From positions 22,138,218 to 22,202,217 of the forward strand of contig CM043800.1 of NCBI GenBank assembly GCA_023974075.1: 64,000 nt of DNA. The letters run 5' to 3'. The notes beneath the pieces are model-generated. The model was not told the origin of the DNA and did not search any database. It was given only the letters and a program-made list of their open reading frames with translations. The stretch comes from Chaenocephalus aceratus. Lineage: Eukaryota > Chordata > Actinopteri > Perciformes > Channichthyidae. Numbering within the stretch: the first letter of the stretch is position 1; each line of letters starts with the position of its first letter. Of the stretch, positions 11,174 to 21,424 are shown piece by piece. The translations under genes and the position numbers were made by a program.

Positions 11174-11539
11174 TCAACGACAGTTTACACGTAATAACGG
11201 TTCCGTGCCAGCTGATCTGCACCAAAGTACTAATTTCCTTATTTGTTTCCTCGCGTATCTGTCTCTCCACAAACTCTCACATGAAATGTATTCTTTTGAT
11301 GCAGCATGCCTTAGCAGTCCTTTATCAGTCTGTAATGCGTGTTTCCAGTCGCAAAAACCTTTGACAGTAAAAGCCGCATCAGATGAAGACGTATTTACTT
11401 TAAACTGTCTACAGGGGAAACAAAAGGCTGCGTCTGCTTTTAACGAATATTCAAGCCATGGTCTGTTGTTGTACCGTGCAGTGGCAAAAGTGCGCTTCTT
11501 TCCTGAAAACAATCTCCCTGGATAACGATCCAGTTTCAC
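11174..11539 (-). pseudogene. hAT transposase, TTF-type zinc-finger fragment
   Basis: The 121-residue frame contains KRTFATARYNNRPWLEYSL, then FCFPCRQF and GFCDWKHAL, the landmarks of the TTF-type zinc finger in ZMYM1-like hAT transposases. An upstream proline-rich segment (11565-11825) ends in another frame, and the DLGINKP stretch that normally precedes the domain is readable only after a shift near 11540. The frame ends early and no catalytic RNase H-like core follows. Confidence 0.6.
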
Positions 11540-11839
11540 CTGGTTGGGTTTATTAATCCCAAGATCATCTGGGGCTGTTGGTCTTTGAGCGGTTGCTGGC
11601 CCAATAGTAGCCTACCTGTTGATGTGTTGTAAGGTAGCGTCTGTACTGTAGTGGAGGCACCGGCACGGAGGAGGATGCTGGCGGGTGTGGTACAGGGTGT
11701 GGCAACGCAGGTGGTGATGGTAGGGGCACAAGGAGCTGTGCCTCGGAGGACAGCGTTGGTGGCGGCCGCCTTGATGAGTCAAGGATTGGGCTCGCTAACT
11801 CAGCCCCAGGGTTTTCCGAGGTCAAGCTTGTGACATTAA

Positions 11840-12453
11840 CGGCCCGTCTACACTATAGCGTCGACAGCGTCGAAAGCTCCAATCTGCCCATTCACTTTCA
11901 ATGGGGTGACGTCACGTAGCCGCGCTTTTTCGCCGAACTGAATTGTGGGTAGCAGAGCGGTCCGTCTCAGGCGTCTCAGGCGACAGAAGTTGAACAATGT
12001 TCAACTTCTGTCGCCTGAGACGCCGGAGTAGCCAGCGCCAGCCAATCAAATCCCGTTTCCCAAAATCTGACAGCTGAAGCCGTAGCCAATCAAACCGCGT
12101 CTAAGCTGGGAGAAATATCCCGCCGTTCATTTCTATAGTTCAAAAAAAGTCGGAGGAGAAACTAACTATCGCCGTAGCAAATCACCCGGTTTTGTATGAC
12201 CAGACCCTCTTCACCTACCGGGATACAAACCGGAGGAACCAGGCATGGAGGGAGGTGGCAGAGACAGTGGGGGAAACTGGTAGGTTTTGGCCTGTTTGGG
12301 GAGTTTATATATATATTGCTCGGTTTTTGCTTTGTATGTCGGGGGTGGGAGATTCATGTGATTGGTTGTTGGTCGTGTTGCTTGAATAAAATCCCCAAGC
12401 TCCAGACACGCCTAGCTCCAAGCTATTTTTGAAGCTGTAGTGTGGACGCTCCG
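11840..12453 (+). mobile_element. PIF/Harbinger element with MADF fragment, nested in the hAT
   Basis: The ends CGGCCCGTCTACACTATAGC and GCTGTAGTGTGGACGCTCCG are inverted repeats. The target duplication is TAA (11837-11839 and 12454-12456), as expected of Harbinger. Inside, about 12150-12270 reads in the plus strand as a MADF-like segment (LTIAVANHPVLYDQ...YRDTNRRNQAWREVA), the DNA-binding partner protein of such elements. It interrupts the hAT transposase frame, which resumes on the other side. Confidence 0.8.
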
Positions 12454-12574
12454 TAAGGCGTGCTGCTGCAACGGCAGGTGCAGGGTCGCCAGCAGCTGCA
12501 TCGGCTGCAGTTCTTTCATCGCCATTTCGTTTTAATAAATCCTTAGACCTTTTAAGCCAATTTCTGATGTCCAT
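12454..12574 (-). pseudogene. hAT transposase N-terminal exon fragment
   Basis: From the ATG at 12574 the frame reads MDIRNWLKR, then a lysine/alanine-rich linker, a usual start for TTF-type hAT transposases. It is cut at 12454 by the nested Harbinger element and resumes beyond 11836. Not functional. Confidence 0.45.
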
Positions 12575-12905
12575 TTTGTAATTCAAACCGAAATGGGAGT
12601 CTACAGAATGCACAATAAACAAATCCCGAATAGGCGGCAGAGTGTGATGCTGTGTGATTGGTCTAAATGTGGACGAATCACAAGACACATGCATAATTTG
12701 ACGTAGCCTGCGATTTATTTTTTTAGTTACTATATGACATCACATACATCGTTGCATAAAAGTTCACAGTTTATTTATAATTAAAAAAATAAAATATATA
12801 TATTTTTTAATTTGCATAAATAATAAAAAACGTGTTTATTGGGGGAGGGCATGAATGTCAAATGGGAGGGCCTGGCCCTCCCACGGTACCGGGCATGTGT
12901 GTACA

Positions 12906-13677
12906 TACAGTAGCCTAGAGGGTCAGGCTTTCATTGATTCTGAAAGCATTCATTAATTGACGGAGATAAACAACTATAAACATAAGATAGCCTCTATTTG
13001 CTTTTGTGACTGCGACCTCACTGGTCCCCTGTTTCAGCAAAAAGGCTGTGGTATAATCCCATCAGAGCCACCTGTCGTTGTTGAAACATCCTCCTTACTG
13101 CAGAACGTCTTTCATTACACGCATGTGTACATCAATCGTTATGAAAATGTATTATTGGAATGAATTGAGTCTGTGTTTAATTTCCTGTTTTATTTTTTTA
13201 ATGTATTTGCTCCTGGTTTCTTCCTTCCTGTGTTTCCCCTCATGTCAGATTATCTCATTGTGTTCACCTGCTGCCCGTGTTTCACCTCCCCTTCCCAGCT
13301 GCGTCTAATTTTGTGATTACCATTGTGTGTATTACGTCTTGAGAGTTTATCGTAGTTTTTCCCTGGTATTGGCTCCTGTGGCCTGTACTACGAAGCAGAA
13401 TGTGCGGTTAGCGAGGTAACTTCAGAGTTAACTGAGGGTTTTCGGTCATACGACGCTGGTTCACTTTTTACCGGGGTAGATCTCCATGGTAATTTATGCT
13501 GAACAGTGAACACCTAACCTGCTAAATGTATTATTGGAATAAATGTACTATTAGGTGTGAATGCAACCGTCATATGTTATACATAATGTAGAAGAATTAC
13601 TGAACTCCTGGCTTTGCAAAAGCTAATTACGCTGATTTCAAGGTGGGAAGGGCTAGGGATTAAAAGGGCAAGGAAGT
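12906..13677. other. Unassigned; possible LTR-like and MITE-end fragments
   Basis: No gene is seen. Positions about 13165-13375 are C/T-rich and resemble the composition of fish gypsy LTRs, but no partner copy or TG...CA boundary could be fixed. GGCCTGTACTACGAAGC at 13379 looks like the terminus of a widespread fish MITE; its other end is not present. The 12957-13308 frames are short and uninformative. Confidence 0.35.
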
Positions 13678-13681
13678 TTAA

Positions 13682-14759
13682 CCTGTTAAGCACTGAGTCT
13701 GTTTTTCAGGTCTCAGGCTCGAAAATGACATTTACAGAACAAATGACCATAACTACACTTCTAAAAGGGGAAAATTAATAATATTTGTTCTCAAAGTAAT
13801 GATAAACCTGTGAGTTGGATGTAGAAAAGTCAGAATCAATATAGATGTTTTTTATTTTAAAGAAAATTCAGATTGAACATAGTAAAAAACTGTAAATTAT
13901 AGTGTCCGTCCAAAAATTATTTTGTACTTATAGTGAAAACTACCCTTGGATGATTGTAAGGTAGACTAAAAGCTTTAGAAATCCAAAGTACAACATATAA
14001 TAAGTACCCTGTATCAAGATTGATGCAAAACAAGTGGCATTTGACCCTTTTAGAGAGGTTTAGCAAAAAAAAACCTGAGGTGATTTGGGTGGAAATGGCC
14101 GTTTCTCTGGAACCCATTGGTCGATTTTGGTGATTGACATCTCTTTTTGACCGTTAGAGCCAATAGAATCGAACACACACACACACACACACACGAGAAA
14201 TGAGAGCTATGCGCACCCAGTTTTGCATGAGAGCGAACCTATCTCTCGCTCTGACATCTGGAAACGGAAAAGCAGGTTTATTGCTTATGGATTATCAGAA
14301 ATAATTTCAAAGGGACACAGACACATTGGATTAACCTTCAGCAGCGTTTTTATCGTTTTAATGCCATTGAAGACCACTTTTGACCAGACAATGACGAAGG
14401 TAAGCCATTTTGTTTTGATGTCTGTTCTTGTTAATATCTTCGAGTTCTTAATAATGTAGGTACCGATCGATTCTGTGTCTTCTCACGATGATAATCGATG
14501 GGTTGGACGTGCAGCTACGATAAGTAATAAGGGTGTTATGAGTGAGTTCTGTCCAGTATTACGTTAGCATTTTTTCGCTCGTGGCTAATTCAGAGGCAGA
14601 GCGTTAGCTTTGTGGGTTTAAAAAAAAAAAAAAAAAAAGATCAGTTAGCTGACTTTCTTCCCGTTACATGGATATAAAACATTCATAGTTTATTGAATAT
14701 TAAGATGCCCTCAGACGCCGTGTCCTGCAGATGACGCGTTTTCCCTGGTGTACAACAGG
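13682..14759. mobile_element. TTAA-target DNA transposon, copy 1
   Basis: The element begins CCTGTTAAGCACTGAG and ends GTACAACAGG, flanked by TTAA on both sides (13678-13681 and 14760-14763). TTAA target sites point to piggyBac- or Kolobok-type transposases. The first ~500 bp align with copy 2 (25095-26158) and the last ~550 bp with copy 3 (27999-28562). It contains (CA)11 near 14174-14195 and an A18 run near 14620. No transposase is recognisable, so it is non-autonomous. Confidence 0.65.
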
Positions 14760-14763
14760 TTAA

Positions 14764-15348
14764 CAAAAATATATTGGCCGGCCACTAGAGGGAAAAAGTT
14801 ATCTGGGAAGTAACAGTTGGTAACATGATAAAGAGGGATACAAAAAAACATGAATGTTTCTGCAAATGGAGGTCAATGAGTGCTTGTTGCAATAGGGAAA
14901 GAGGTTTTAATGTAAAATACTCTTGCTTCACAGCGCCTTTTCTTAAAACAGTAATTTATTGTTGTCATTGTGCAAGGAAGAAAAGACATCTATCAGACAA
15001 ACATAACCTATAGTTGCAAGAATAATTTTGCTGGTGCCGCATCAGAATTGTTGGAGAATTGATACAGGATGTTTTCCTCTTTTTTAATTTATATATATAT
15101 ATATATATGCAAATATACTCATTTAAATAACTGAATGGTCCAGAGGTAAGGACCACAATTACATGTGTTTTACTGACTGCTATAGACCTATCATAATGAA
15201 ATGCATTTGACAACTTTGCCACACTATAACCAGCTGATTTAATATATTTAATATGTATAGATCTGCTAATAACAAAAATGATGGCTATGCTTAATTAAAG
15301 ACACAAAGCGAGGCTTCTGTTGCAACATTAATACCACAGCGCAGTATA
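14764..15348. other. Unassigned AT-rich sequence with (AT)n
   Basis: No gene or transposon end is recognised. A short (AT)n microsatellite lies near 15090-15110. Confidence 0.4.
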
Positions 15349-16279
15349 ATGGTGACCAGGGCCAACTTGTGGCCCCACGCAAAGTTACGTGACGAGGCCC
15401 TATGAAAAATGTCAATGGCGCGATTAGTGCTGCGTACCTGGACTCACATTCAGGTTCGGACTCAAGTCCAGAGGTTCAGGTTCAGGTCCGGACTTATAAG
15501 TCCAGACCTGAACCCATGGCTTATGTCAAGTTGTGTGAGTAACTAAAGTGAACTTATTGTGAGCTAATTATCAATTGAAAATAAACCCATAATCAACTCA
15601 AATTCAAACTCGTCAGGTTTATTGTGCTCCCTTCCAACTTGTGTCTACATTTCTCTACAAAGTACAAATGTAAAAAAAAACACTTTTTGCCACTTAGTCT
15701 ACAAATGAATTATGACAGCAACTACAGTGAACTACTACAAAGTTCAAACATTTATTTCATTTACTAAACTAAAGTAACCAAACAGTCCCTGAGCTGACTG
15801 AGCCTAAATCCCTAAAACGTTGCTGAAAGGTAGAGTGTAGAGTAGACTATACGCATTACACTGTTACACACCTACTATACAGGCTACACTGTAGTGACTG
15901 TACAGTCAGAGTGTACTGTACTGTCCGTACACCATGTCATTTATACAACTCTACATGTGTACATTATACAGTACATACTACATACATAGTGATGTACATC
16001 ATTTTGAATTAAATACACTATTTAATTTAAATCAGTTTTATTCTGAAAAAACCGGAAGTTCACACTGTTAACTTAATACTTTTATTCTGAAAATTCTTCA
16101 CTTCCGGTTAGCATTAGCTAACAAATGCAAATGCTACGTTTTCAAACCGTGAATCGAAGGTGAAATGACATGTGATGTTGTACACTGAGCACACTGGGAT
16201 TAGAACTCATTTATTGACGCTGAATTCTTTCACACACAGTGACATCATGAGCTACCCACAATGCAACGCGCGCCATAGA

Positions 16280-16287
16280 TATATAAA
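16280..16287 (+). promoter_or_regulatory. TATA-like box upstream of the 16407 exon
   Basis: TATATAAA lies about 120 bp upstream of the ATG at 16407, in the same strand. It is a plausible core promoter for the exon carried by the element, but AT-rich sequence is common here. Confidence 0.35.
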
Positions 16288-16406
16288 TACGCCATTTTCC
16301 TGGAGGTGCTAATATCCTGGTGGTGCTAATATAAACAGCTAGCTAACATAGCCAGGCAGAGCGCACTCATTTTTTTTTCTGAATTAACGACCGAAGAAAT
16401 CGCTGC

Positions 16407-16590
16407 ATGTCTTCGGATTACATCTCTGGACTTGAGGGGTGTGCTCTAGGTCGTTACCAACGTAAACTAGAGCTGTGTGGGTTGTCGGATTGCCCTTACA
16501 GACTGCCTGCAGATGTATGGAAAAACGACTCTCGAAAGTGGCCTTCGGTCGATTTTGGCAGCATCTACGTCTATCTTCTGGAAACACCAG
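16407..16590 (+). pseudogene. First exon of a fish YqaJ-associated transposon protein (partial)
   Basis: From the ATG the frame reads MSSDYISGLEG, RYQRKLELCGL and DVWKNDSRKWPSVDFGSIYVYLL, and stops being protein-like exactly at CACCAG|GTGAATA, a good splice donor. The pattern (RY..KL, then a W....WP...Y.DI.NYL-like block) resembles the N-terminus of the multicopy uncharacterised fish proteins that also carry a YqaJ-type nuclease, which I associate with ISL2EU-like transposons. The remaining exons are absent from this element. The family assignment is from memory and moderate. Confidence 0.45.
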
Positions 16591-17074
16591 GTGAATACCC
16601 CACTTGTCACATTAATATCATCATGCCATTGCATATATGTGGTATTTTAGAGTTGACTATATTGATTAAGGCAATAGACTGATATTCTGCTCAAATGGCG
16701 CATACCGGAAGTACGGTGTCGCCCTCGGCCCAAAACCCGTATGTGTGAGAAAGAATAACGTTTATCAGGGAATGTTTAAATAACCACAGACACCAGAATA
16801 TACGTAAGTGCTAGTTTTTTTGCGAGTCCAAGTACCGGTTCCCGACGTTCCGGTTTTAACCGGACTTGAACCGAAACTTTTTACAAGTCCAGTACCGGTT
16901 CGGCGTACCGGTACGCAGCACTAGGGGCGATGCATGCACATGAACTGCGGCGTGCCTAATTGGGGCGCATTTGCGATTCAGATGAGGCTCCCTCCGCGAG
17001 GTGAGGACCCCTCCGCGAGGTGAGGCCCCACGCAGTCTGCGTGACCTTCGTGTAGGGGCAGGCCTGATGGTGAC

Positions 17075-17802
17075 GTAATTTAACTAAGAAAAAATGGTTT
17101 TCTCGACCAGAAAATGCTGTATTGCTCCACATAAGGTTGATTTCAGACAGACAAGCACTTGAAAGTCTGAAAGTAGAAAAGGCTCTTCGAAATCCACAAA
17201 GCATGTGTACTCAATTGCCCCTAGTTATTATGTTTAACCAGCCAACATGTCATGTAATGCACTTTATGAAAAAATAAATAAATCTGTGCAATTGCAAATA
17301 ATTTGCTGTTCTACAATGTGAACGCAATAGGACACCTATATTACACTTAAAAAGGACCACACATAGTCAATGGGGCTTCCAACCCCCAGATAGCAGCAAA
17401 AAGGGAGTCAAAGCAAAACTGTACTTTAAGTAATTTCTCTGTACAACTTTAATGGCACCAGTAAAAATCCACCGGGTAGCAATGCTACCTTTTCAAAAGG
17501 AAGACATAATCATATCACATATTTAAGACAATCTCAAGAAATAACAAAAAGAATTCAGCAATATGATTGACAAGGACAGCATAATTTGCCACTAAAAATA
17601 CAATGTAGCAATGTAGTTGTCCTTATAGGGGGCAATTGGTGGGACTCCACTAGTTTTTTTTTTTTTTTTTTTAATTCACATTAATTTGGTATGCTTCCCA
17701 CCCGAGCCATGATTTCTGATATTTACTTATTAACAGATGTTTCTTTTCATGCCAAAGAAAAATGTATTAAAGTAATTGGTCAACAAAAAAATGTAACAAA
17801 CT
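17075..17802. other. Probable 3' UTR/intergenic sequence below the zinc-finger gene
   Basis: No ORF of interest is seen. On the minus strand it would be the 3' UTR of the zinc-finger gene; an ATTAAA-like signal followed directly by an A-rich run (T19 on the plus strand, about 17654-17672) is 130-150 nt past the stop. The A run could mark old polyadenylated end sequence or be a simple homopolymer. Confidence 0.35.
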
Positions 17803-19800
17803 TTACATCATACAGTTATTGAAATACTTGTATTCAAAAGAGTAAAAAAGACTCAACTCCCGAGAGCTTGGTTGTTGGCAATTACAGTTACGATTGACAC
17901 GATAATTACCCGTTTTCTGAGCCATGAGAAGTCTGTGCTGAAGGAATGTGTCCAGGCATGAGAATGTCTCGGTGCATTCAGTACATTCGTAAAGGACCTC
18001 TGAGGAATTTCCTTTGTCATTTTGAGTATGGTCCATACAGTCATCCTCTATGTCATCTGCATTCCCCTTTTCTAAAACAGCGTCCCTTCTGCTGTAAGAT
18101 GTTTGTTCAACATCATTTGCATCTCCGGAGCTTGGGTGATTCTCAAGCTGAAGCTCAAGGGACAAAGTGTTCCTGAATTGAGCTGGATGCCTCTGGGACT
18201 TACTAGGTTCCTTTTTGTGATAGCGCAAGTGCCGTTGGTACACACATAGCAGCCCAAATCTCTTTCCACATTCTTGGCACTTGTAGTTAACTCGGCCAGC
18301 TTTTCCTGATTGTTTGCTCTTTGATTGCTGCTCTAGTGATGACATTTGTTCATTGTCAGAGGAGCTCTTGGTTTTCTCATCAGTAGAGTCTGTGTATATT
18401 TCACCATTGAAAGGACTGGTGTCTGGCCCATTTTTGGGATTCGTGTACAAGTGTTTCAAACCTGGTTTCTTTTCCGATTCTGCTTTGTGATACATGGCTA
18501 GATGCCTTCTTAAATCACAGCGCTGTGGGAAATGTCTACCACAAAATACACATGTGTGCATGGTACCCTTATGGTATCGCATGTGCCGAGATAAACTGCT
18601 AGAATGGTTAAAAACACGTTGACACTGCTTGCAAGGATGCAGCTTGCCATTTGGATTACTCGTCCTTCTACGTCGGCCTTTAGGCGGCATTCTTCGCCGA
18701 ATTGTTTTCTCTGATTCTTGATTCAGCTTATCTATTTCCTCCTGAGTTTGATGTGTGCGATGATGCTCCTTGAGAGATGTTAACCTTTGGAAACGATCAC
18801 CACACAAACCGCATCTGTATGGTGTAGGAGAGAAATCAGCAACAATCTTATTGCTAGTATCCCTAAAGATTTTACTATCTCCAATATTTACACCAATAGA
18901 TGTCCCATTACTGTAGACATTTTTAGGTGGTGTGTCTTCTATGTTCTTAGACTTCACTTCAATTTCGGATGCCAATGGTTCTTCAGGCTCTTTTCCTTTG
19001 CAATGATGCAGTGAATGGGTCTGAAAATCTGACATCCAGAAAAAATTCAACTTGCACTTCCTGCAAGGATATGATTTCTCTAGATTATTCTCCTGCCTAA
19101 TCACACATCCATCCAAAGCTGTAGCCTTGGGGAGGTGATTTTCTTTGTGATGAGCATTTAGTGCATCTATTTGAAGGAATCGCTTACCACAATGACTACA
19201 GCAATGAAATCTTTCTTTGACATGGTCTTGGAGGTGTTTCTTAAGATCCTGTCTACCTTCAAAGATCTTACAACACAGAGTACACTTATAACCTCGCTCT
19301 GTGTTTCGATACTGCTGGTGACGATGCAAACTCTGCAGGCTGTTAAATGATCTGCTACATATTTCACAACGGTAATGCCCCTGGCGGGACTTGTCTAGGT
19401 TCAAGTCAGATGGCCTTGACCCGAACACATCTCTATTATAAGGAGAATGCTGTGGCTTCAGAGTTGGAGACATGCGTTTGATGGCGGATGGGAAATGAGA
19501 TGGCAGAACTCCAGAAGATACTGGTTTTACAGAAGATTGTGATTCCAAGCCGTTCACAACTGTCAGTGTACCATTTTCTTGCAGCACATATTCCCGAGGG
19601 ACTTCAAATCCATTTGATGAGCCATCAAAGGAAAATGACTCTAGAGGTCCATGAATGGTCATGTGGCTCAATAGATAAGAGTACTGACTGAACCCATCAC
19701 CGCACTCTGTGCAGATAAAGGTACAGGATTCTCCGATCAATTTTGATGAAGTAGCAGCATTCACTGATTTCTGCTTTTCCATGATGATCCGTGATGGCAT
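17803..19800 (-). CDS. C2H2 zinc-finger protein (665 aa)
   Basis: A single-exon open frame encoding a nuclear, presumably DNA-binding, protein. About ten C2H2 units are visible, starting near residues 30, 145, 173, 200, 246, 330, 390, 417, 508 and ~610. They are scattered rather than in one array. The second (YRCEIC...HRHQQYRN) and the last (YECTEC...QHRLLMAQK) lack the final histidine and are probably degenerate. A basic patch RRRMPPKGRRRR (368-379) is a likely nuclear-localisation signal. No KRAB, SCAN or BTB domain is present. The start is the first ATG after a good splice acceptor (19961-19962); an upstream ATG there gives only a 26-codon uORF. I do not recognise the ortholog. It is one of few intact host frames in a transposon-dense region. 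Confidence 0.88.
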   Translation of the reverse strand: MPSRIIMEKQKSVNAATSSKLIGESCTFICTECGDGFSQYSYLLSHMTIHGPLESFSFDGSSNGFEVPREYVLQENGTLTVVNGLESQSSVKPVSSGVLPSHFPSAIKRMSPTLKPQHSPYNRDVFGSRPSDLNLDKSRQGHYRCEICSRSFNSLQSLHRHQQYRNTERGYKCTLCCKIFEGRQDLKKHLQDHVKERFHCCSHCGKRFLQIDALNAHHKENHLPKATALDGCVIRQENNLEKSYPCRKCKLNFFWMSDFQTHSLHHCKGKEPEEPLASEIEVKSKNIEDTPPKNVYSNGTSIGVNIGDSKIFRDTSNKIVADFSPTPYRCGLCGDRFQRLTSLKEHHRTHQTQEEIDKLNQESEKTIRRRMPPKGRRRRTSNPNGKLHPCKQCQRVFNHSSSLSRHMRYHKGTMHTCVFCGRHFPQRCDLRRHLAMYHKAESEKKPGLKHLYTNPKNGPDTSPFNGEIYTDSTDEKTKSSSDNEQMSSLEQQSKSKQSGKAGRVNYKCQECGKRFGLLCVYQRHLRYHKKEPSKSQRHPAQFRNTLSLELQLENHPSSGDANDVEQTSYSRRDAVLEKGNADDIEDDCMDHTQNDKGNSSEVLYECTECTETFSCLDTFLQHRLLMAQKTGNYRVNRNCNCQQPSSRELSLFYSFEYKYFNNCMM

Positions 19801-19962
19801 CCCTTTTCAATGAGCAAGTATGAGTAAAACGTTATCCAGACATTCACATATTGGTTTTCATGTGCGAATCAGTGTGTCCACTCTCTCAGCAGGCTGGTTT
19901 TGAAGAAGATGTCCTTGCGAGCTGAACGTTCATCCCTCTGGTTTTCCATGATGTATCAGCAC
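19801..19962 (-). other. 5' UTR part of the zinc-finger exon, with uORF and splice acceptor
   Basis: On the minus strand a pyrimidine-rich tract followed by CCCCCCCTAG|GTGCTGATACATC gives an acceptor at 19961. Just inside, ATGGAAAACCAGAGGG opens a 26-codon uORF that ends before the main start at 19800. So at least one upstream noncoding exon is expected. Confidence 0.55.
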
Positions 19963-20934
19963 CTAGGGGGGATAAGAAAAAAAAAATCAAATCAACAAAC
20001 TACTGGAGCCCAATTTGTGTGAACATTTAAAAAATATTCCCTATGACTATGCAATGTAACTTTTGCTTTTTTTTTTATAAAATAACCCAAGCCCGGTTTG
20101 ATAACGTGATGACTAAATTCTTGATACCAATACATTTTTACTGAATACAGCTTGAATTCACTATACTGCAACTCTATGGAACCTTTTAAAACAAAATTGG
20201 TAACAGTTAACGTTAACTAGCTGTATAACAACTCTGTGTAATGTGTGTACCCAGAAATGTGTGTAACACCAGAGTGAACAAAGTTAATTTCCTCGTTGGG
20301 GATTAATAAAGTATGTCTTATTCTTCTTCTAGCTGTCCTCCTGTCTATTTCTATACGGAGTTGTTGTTCAAAATGTAGCAATATCTTTAATATGTGGTGT
20401 TGATAGTTTACTGCGTCCCAAACACAGTACTACTGGGCAGTAGGTGGTACTATATAACCTACACCATGTTTATAGAATACTTGAATCGCATTGTTTCCTA
20501 TATATTGGTTCTTTTGACATCCCTAATGCTACTGGTTAAAGCCGTCTTTAGCCCTATTGTTTACTGTGGCCACCAGATGAAACTGTTTGACAAAGTAAGA
20601 CCTGCTATGGATGATGCATTTAGGCACTAGTAACATACATTGGGTAAATAACTACATTACTTTTTTCGTTGTGATGTTTGTGAGTTAGCTATCTTAAAGT
20701 TAGTGTTTGTTCTATTTAGCAGATAAGCTAATGAGCACGGGCCTCTCATCTATGACTAGATTCATACTTTCTCCAAGCACTGTCTTTTAACGAACATGTT
20801 GAGGAACCAGGACATGACGGTTTCAAAGGAAACATTGCTGCGGCGCTTTTCAAATGCATTCGCATTTGAGCAAAACAATACAGGTGCCATCTAGTTCCAT
20901 TATATTCAAGAAGGCAGACATCCATCTTTTCATC
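19963..20934. other. Intronic/intergenic sequence with a LINE-like tail
   Basis: No gene is seen. CTCGTTGGGGATTAATAAAGT followed by TCTTATTCTTCTTCT near 20292-20330 resembles a common fish LINE/SINE 3' tail; a similar AACTTGGGATCAATAAAGTAT lies near 37252-37272. The rest is unassigned. Confidence 0.4.
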
Positions 20935-21424
20935 AATGCAAGATGGCGCCGTGCTAGGTGGCAGCCTGTTGCAAGCAGCTCCAAGTATGTTTATGCTTAT
21001 AATTTGGAACGTGAGGAATAAAAAAAGAAAAAAAAAGTTTTAACAACATGTTTATTTATTGACTTTTCATTCCTGTATAATCATTTTGTGCAAAGATGGC
21101 ACTGTTTGTCAGAGCACTTCATCCTTCTGGGATTTCATGAAGAACAGCTCCAACGCCTGTGTGTATGGGAACGCCTCTGGTGCTGGTCCATTAACTTGGG
21201 CATACTATGCCTCCCCTTGGCAGATTGGATCACAACCTTGTCTTACTGGCACCAAAATATGTCCCTCTTGTTCAGCTGAAGCCTGCATCAACAAGAACTG
21301 TGAGAACGTGGACTCACGGGGCAAATGAGGCTCTACAGGACTGCTTTGAGACCAGGGACTGGGATGTGCTTGTTTGCCACATGGAGAGGATATCAACAAC
21401 ATGACTGACTGCATCACTGACTAC
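20935..21424 (+). pseudogene. LINE fragment (5' region and end of endonuclease)
   Basis: CAAGATGGCGCCGTG near 20939 resembles a LINE 5' UTR. At 21207-21404 the plus-strand frame reads PLGRLDHNLVLLAPKYVPL, then TRTVRTW and ALQDCFETRDWDVL, the characteristic boundary between endonuclease and reverse transcriptase of L2/Rex1/Jockey-like fish LINEs. It is cut at 21424 by a hAT end. The intermediate portion is deleted or rearranged. Confidence 0.6.

Larger units (their letters stand above)
10756..12897 (-). mobile_element. hAT element with TTF-type zinc-finger transposase remnant
   Basis: Probable ends are CAGAATCGGCGCC and GGTACCGGGCATG. Flanks TGTGTAAC (10748-10755) and TGTGTACA (12898-12905) match at six of eight positions. 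GGGAGGGC-rich subterminal sequence occurs at both ends. Minus-strand coding remnants include an N-terminal exon (12454-12574) and a TTF-type zinc-finger domain (11174-11539). The hAT dimerisation domain is missing. A Harbinger element is inserted at 11840-12453. Confidence 0.65.
15425..16923 (+). mobile_element. TIR element carrying a promoter-like site and a captured or transposon-specific exon
   Basis: The ends are TAGTGCTGCGTACC and GGTACGCAGCACTA, perfect inverted repeats of 14 bp, with further GGACTTG/CAAGTCC subterminal repeats. The flanks fit either an imperfect 8-bp duplication (GGCGCGAT/GGGGCGAT, 7 of 8) or a TA duplication counted within the ends. It contains a TATA-like box at 16280-16287 and a plus-strand exon at 16407-16590. 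The superfamily is uncertain; ISL2EU-like is one possibility because of the exon. Confidence 0.7.
15357..17066. mobile_element. hAT MITE, split by a second transposon
   Basis: The ends CAGGGCCAACTTGTGG and TAGGGGCAGGCCTG are flanked by a perfect 8-bp duplication ATGGTGAC (15349-15356 and 17067-17074). Without the nested element at 15425-16923 it is about 210 bp. It contains a GCGAGGTGAGG direct repeat near 17000. A truncated relative in reverse orientation lies at 39424-39545. Confidence 0.85.

Noticed and set aside
13917..14117. Similar minus-strand frames at 13917-14117 and 25321-25548
   Set aside because: The similarity reflects the shared TTAA-element DNA; frames are short, with different ends, and no family is recognised.
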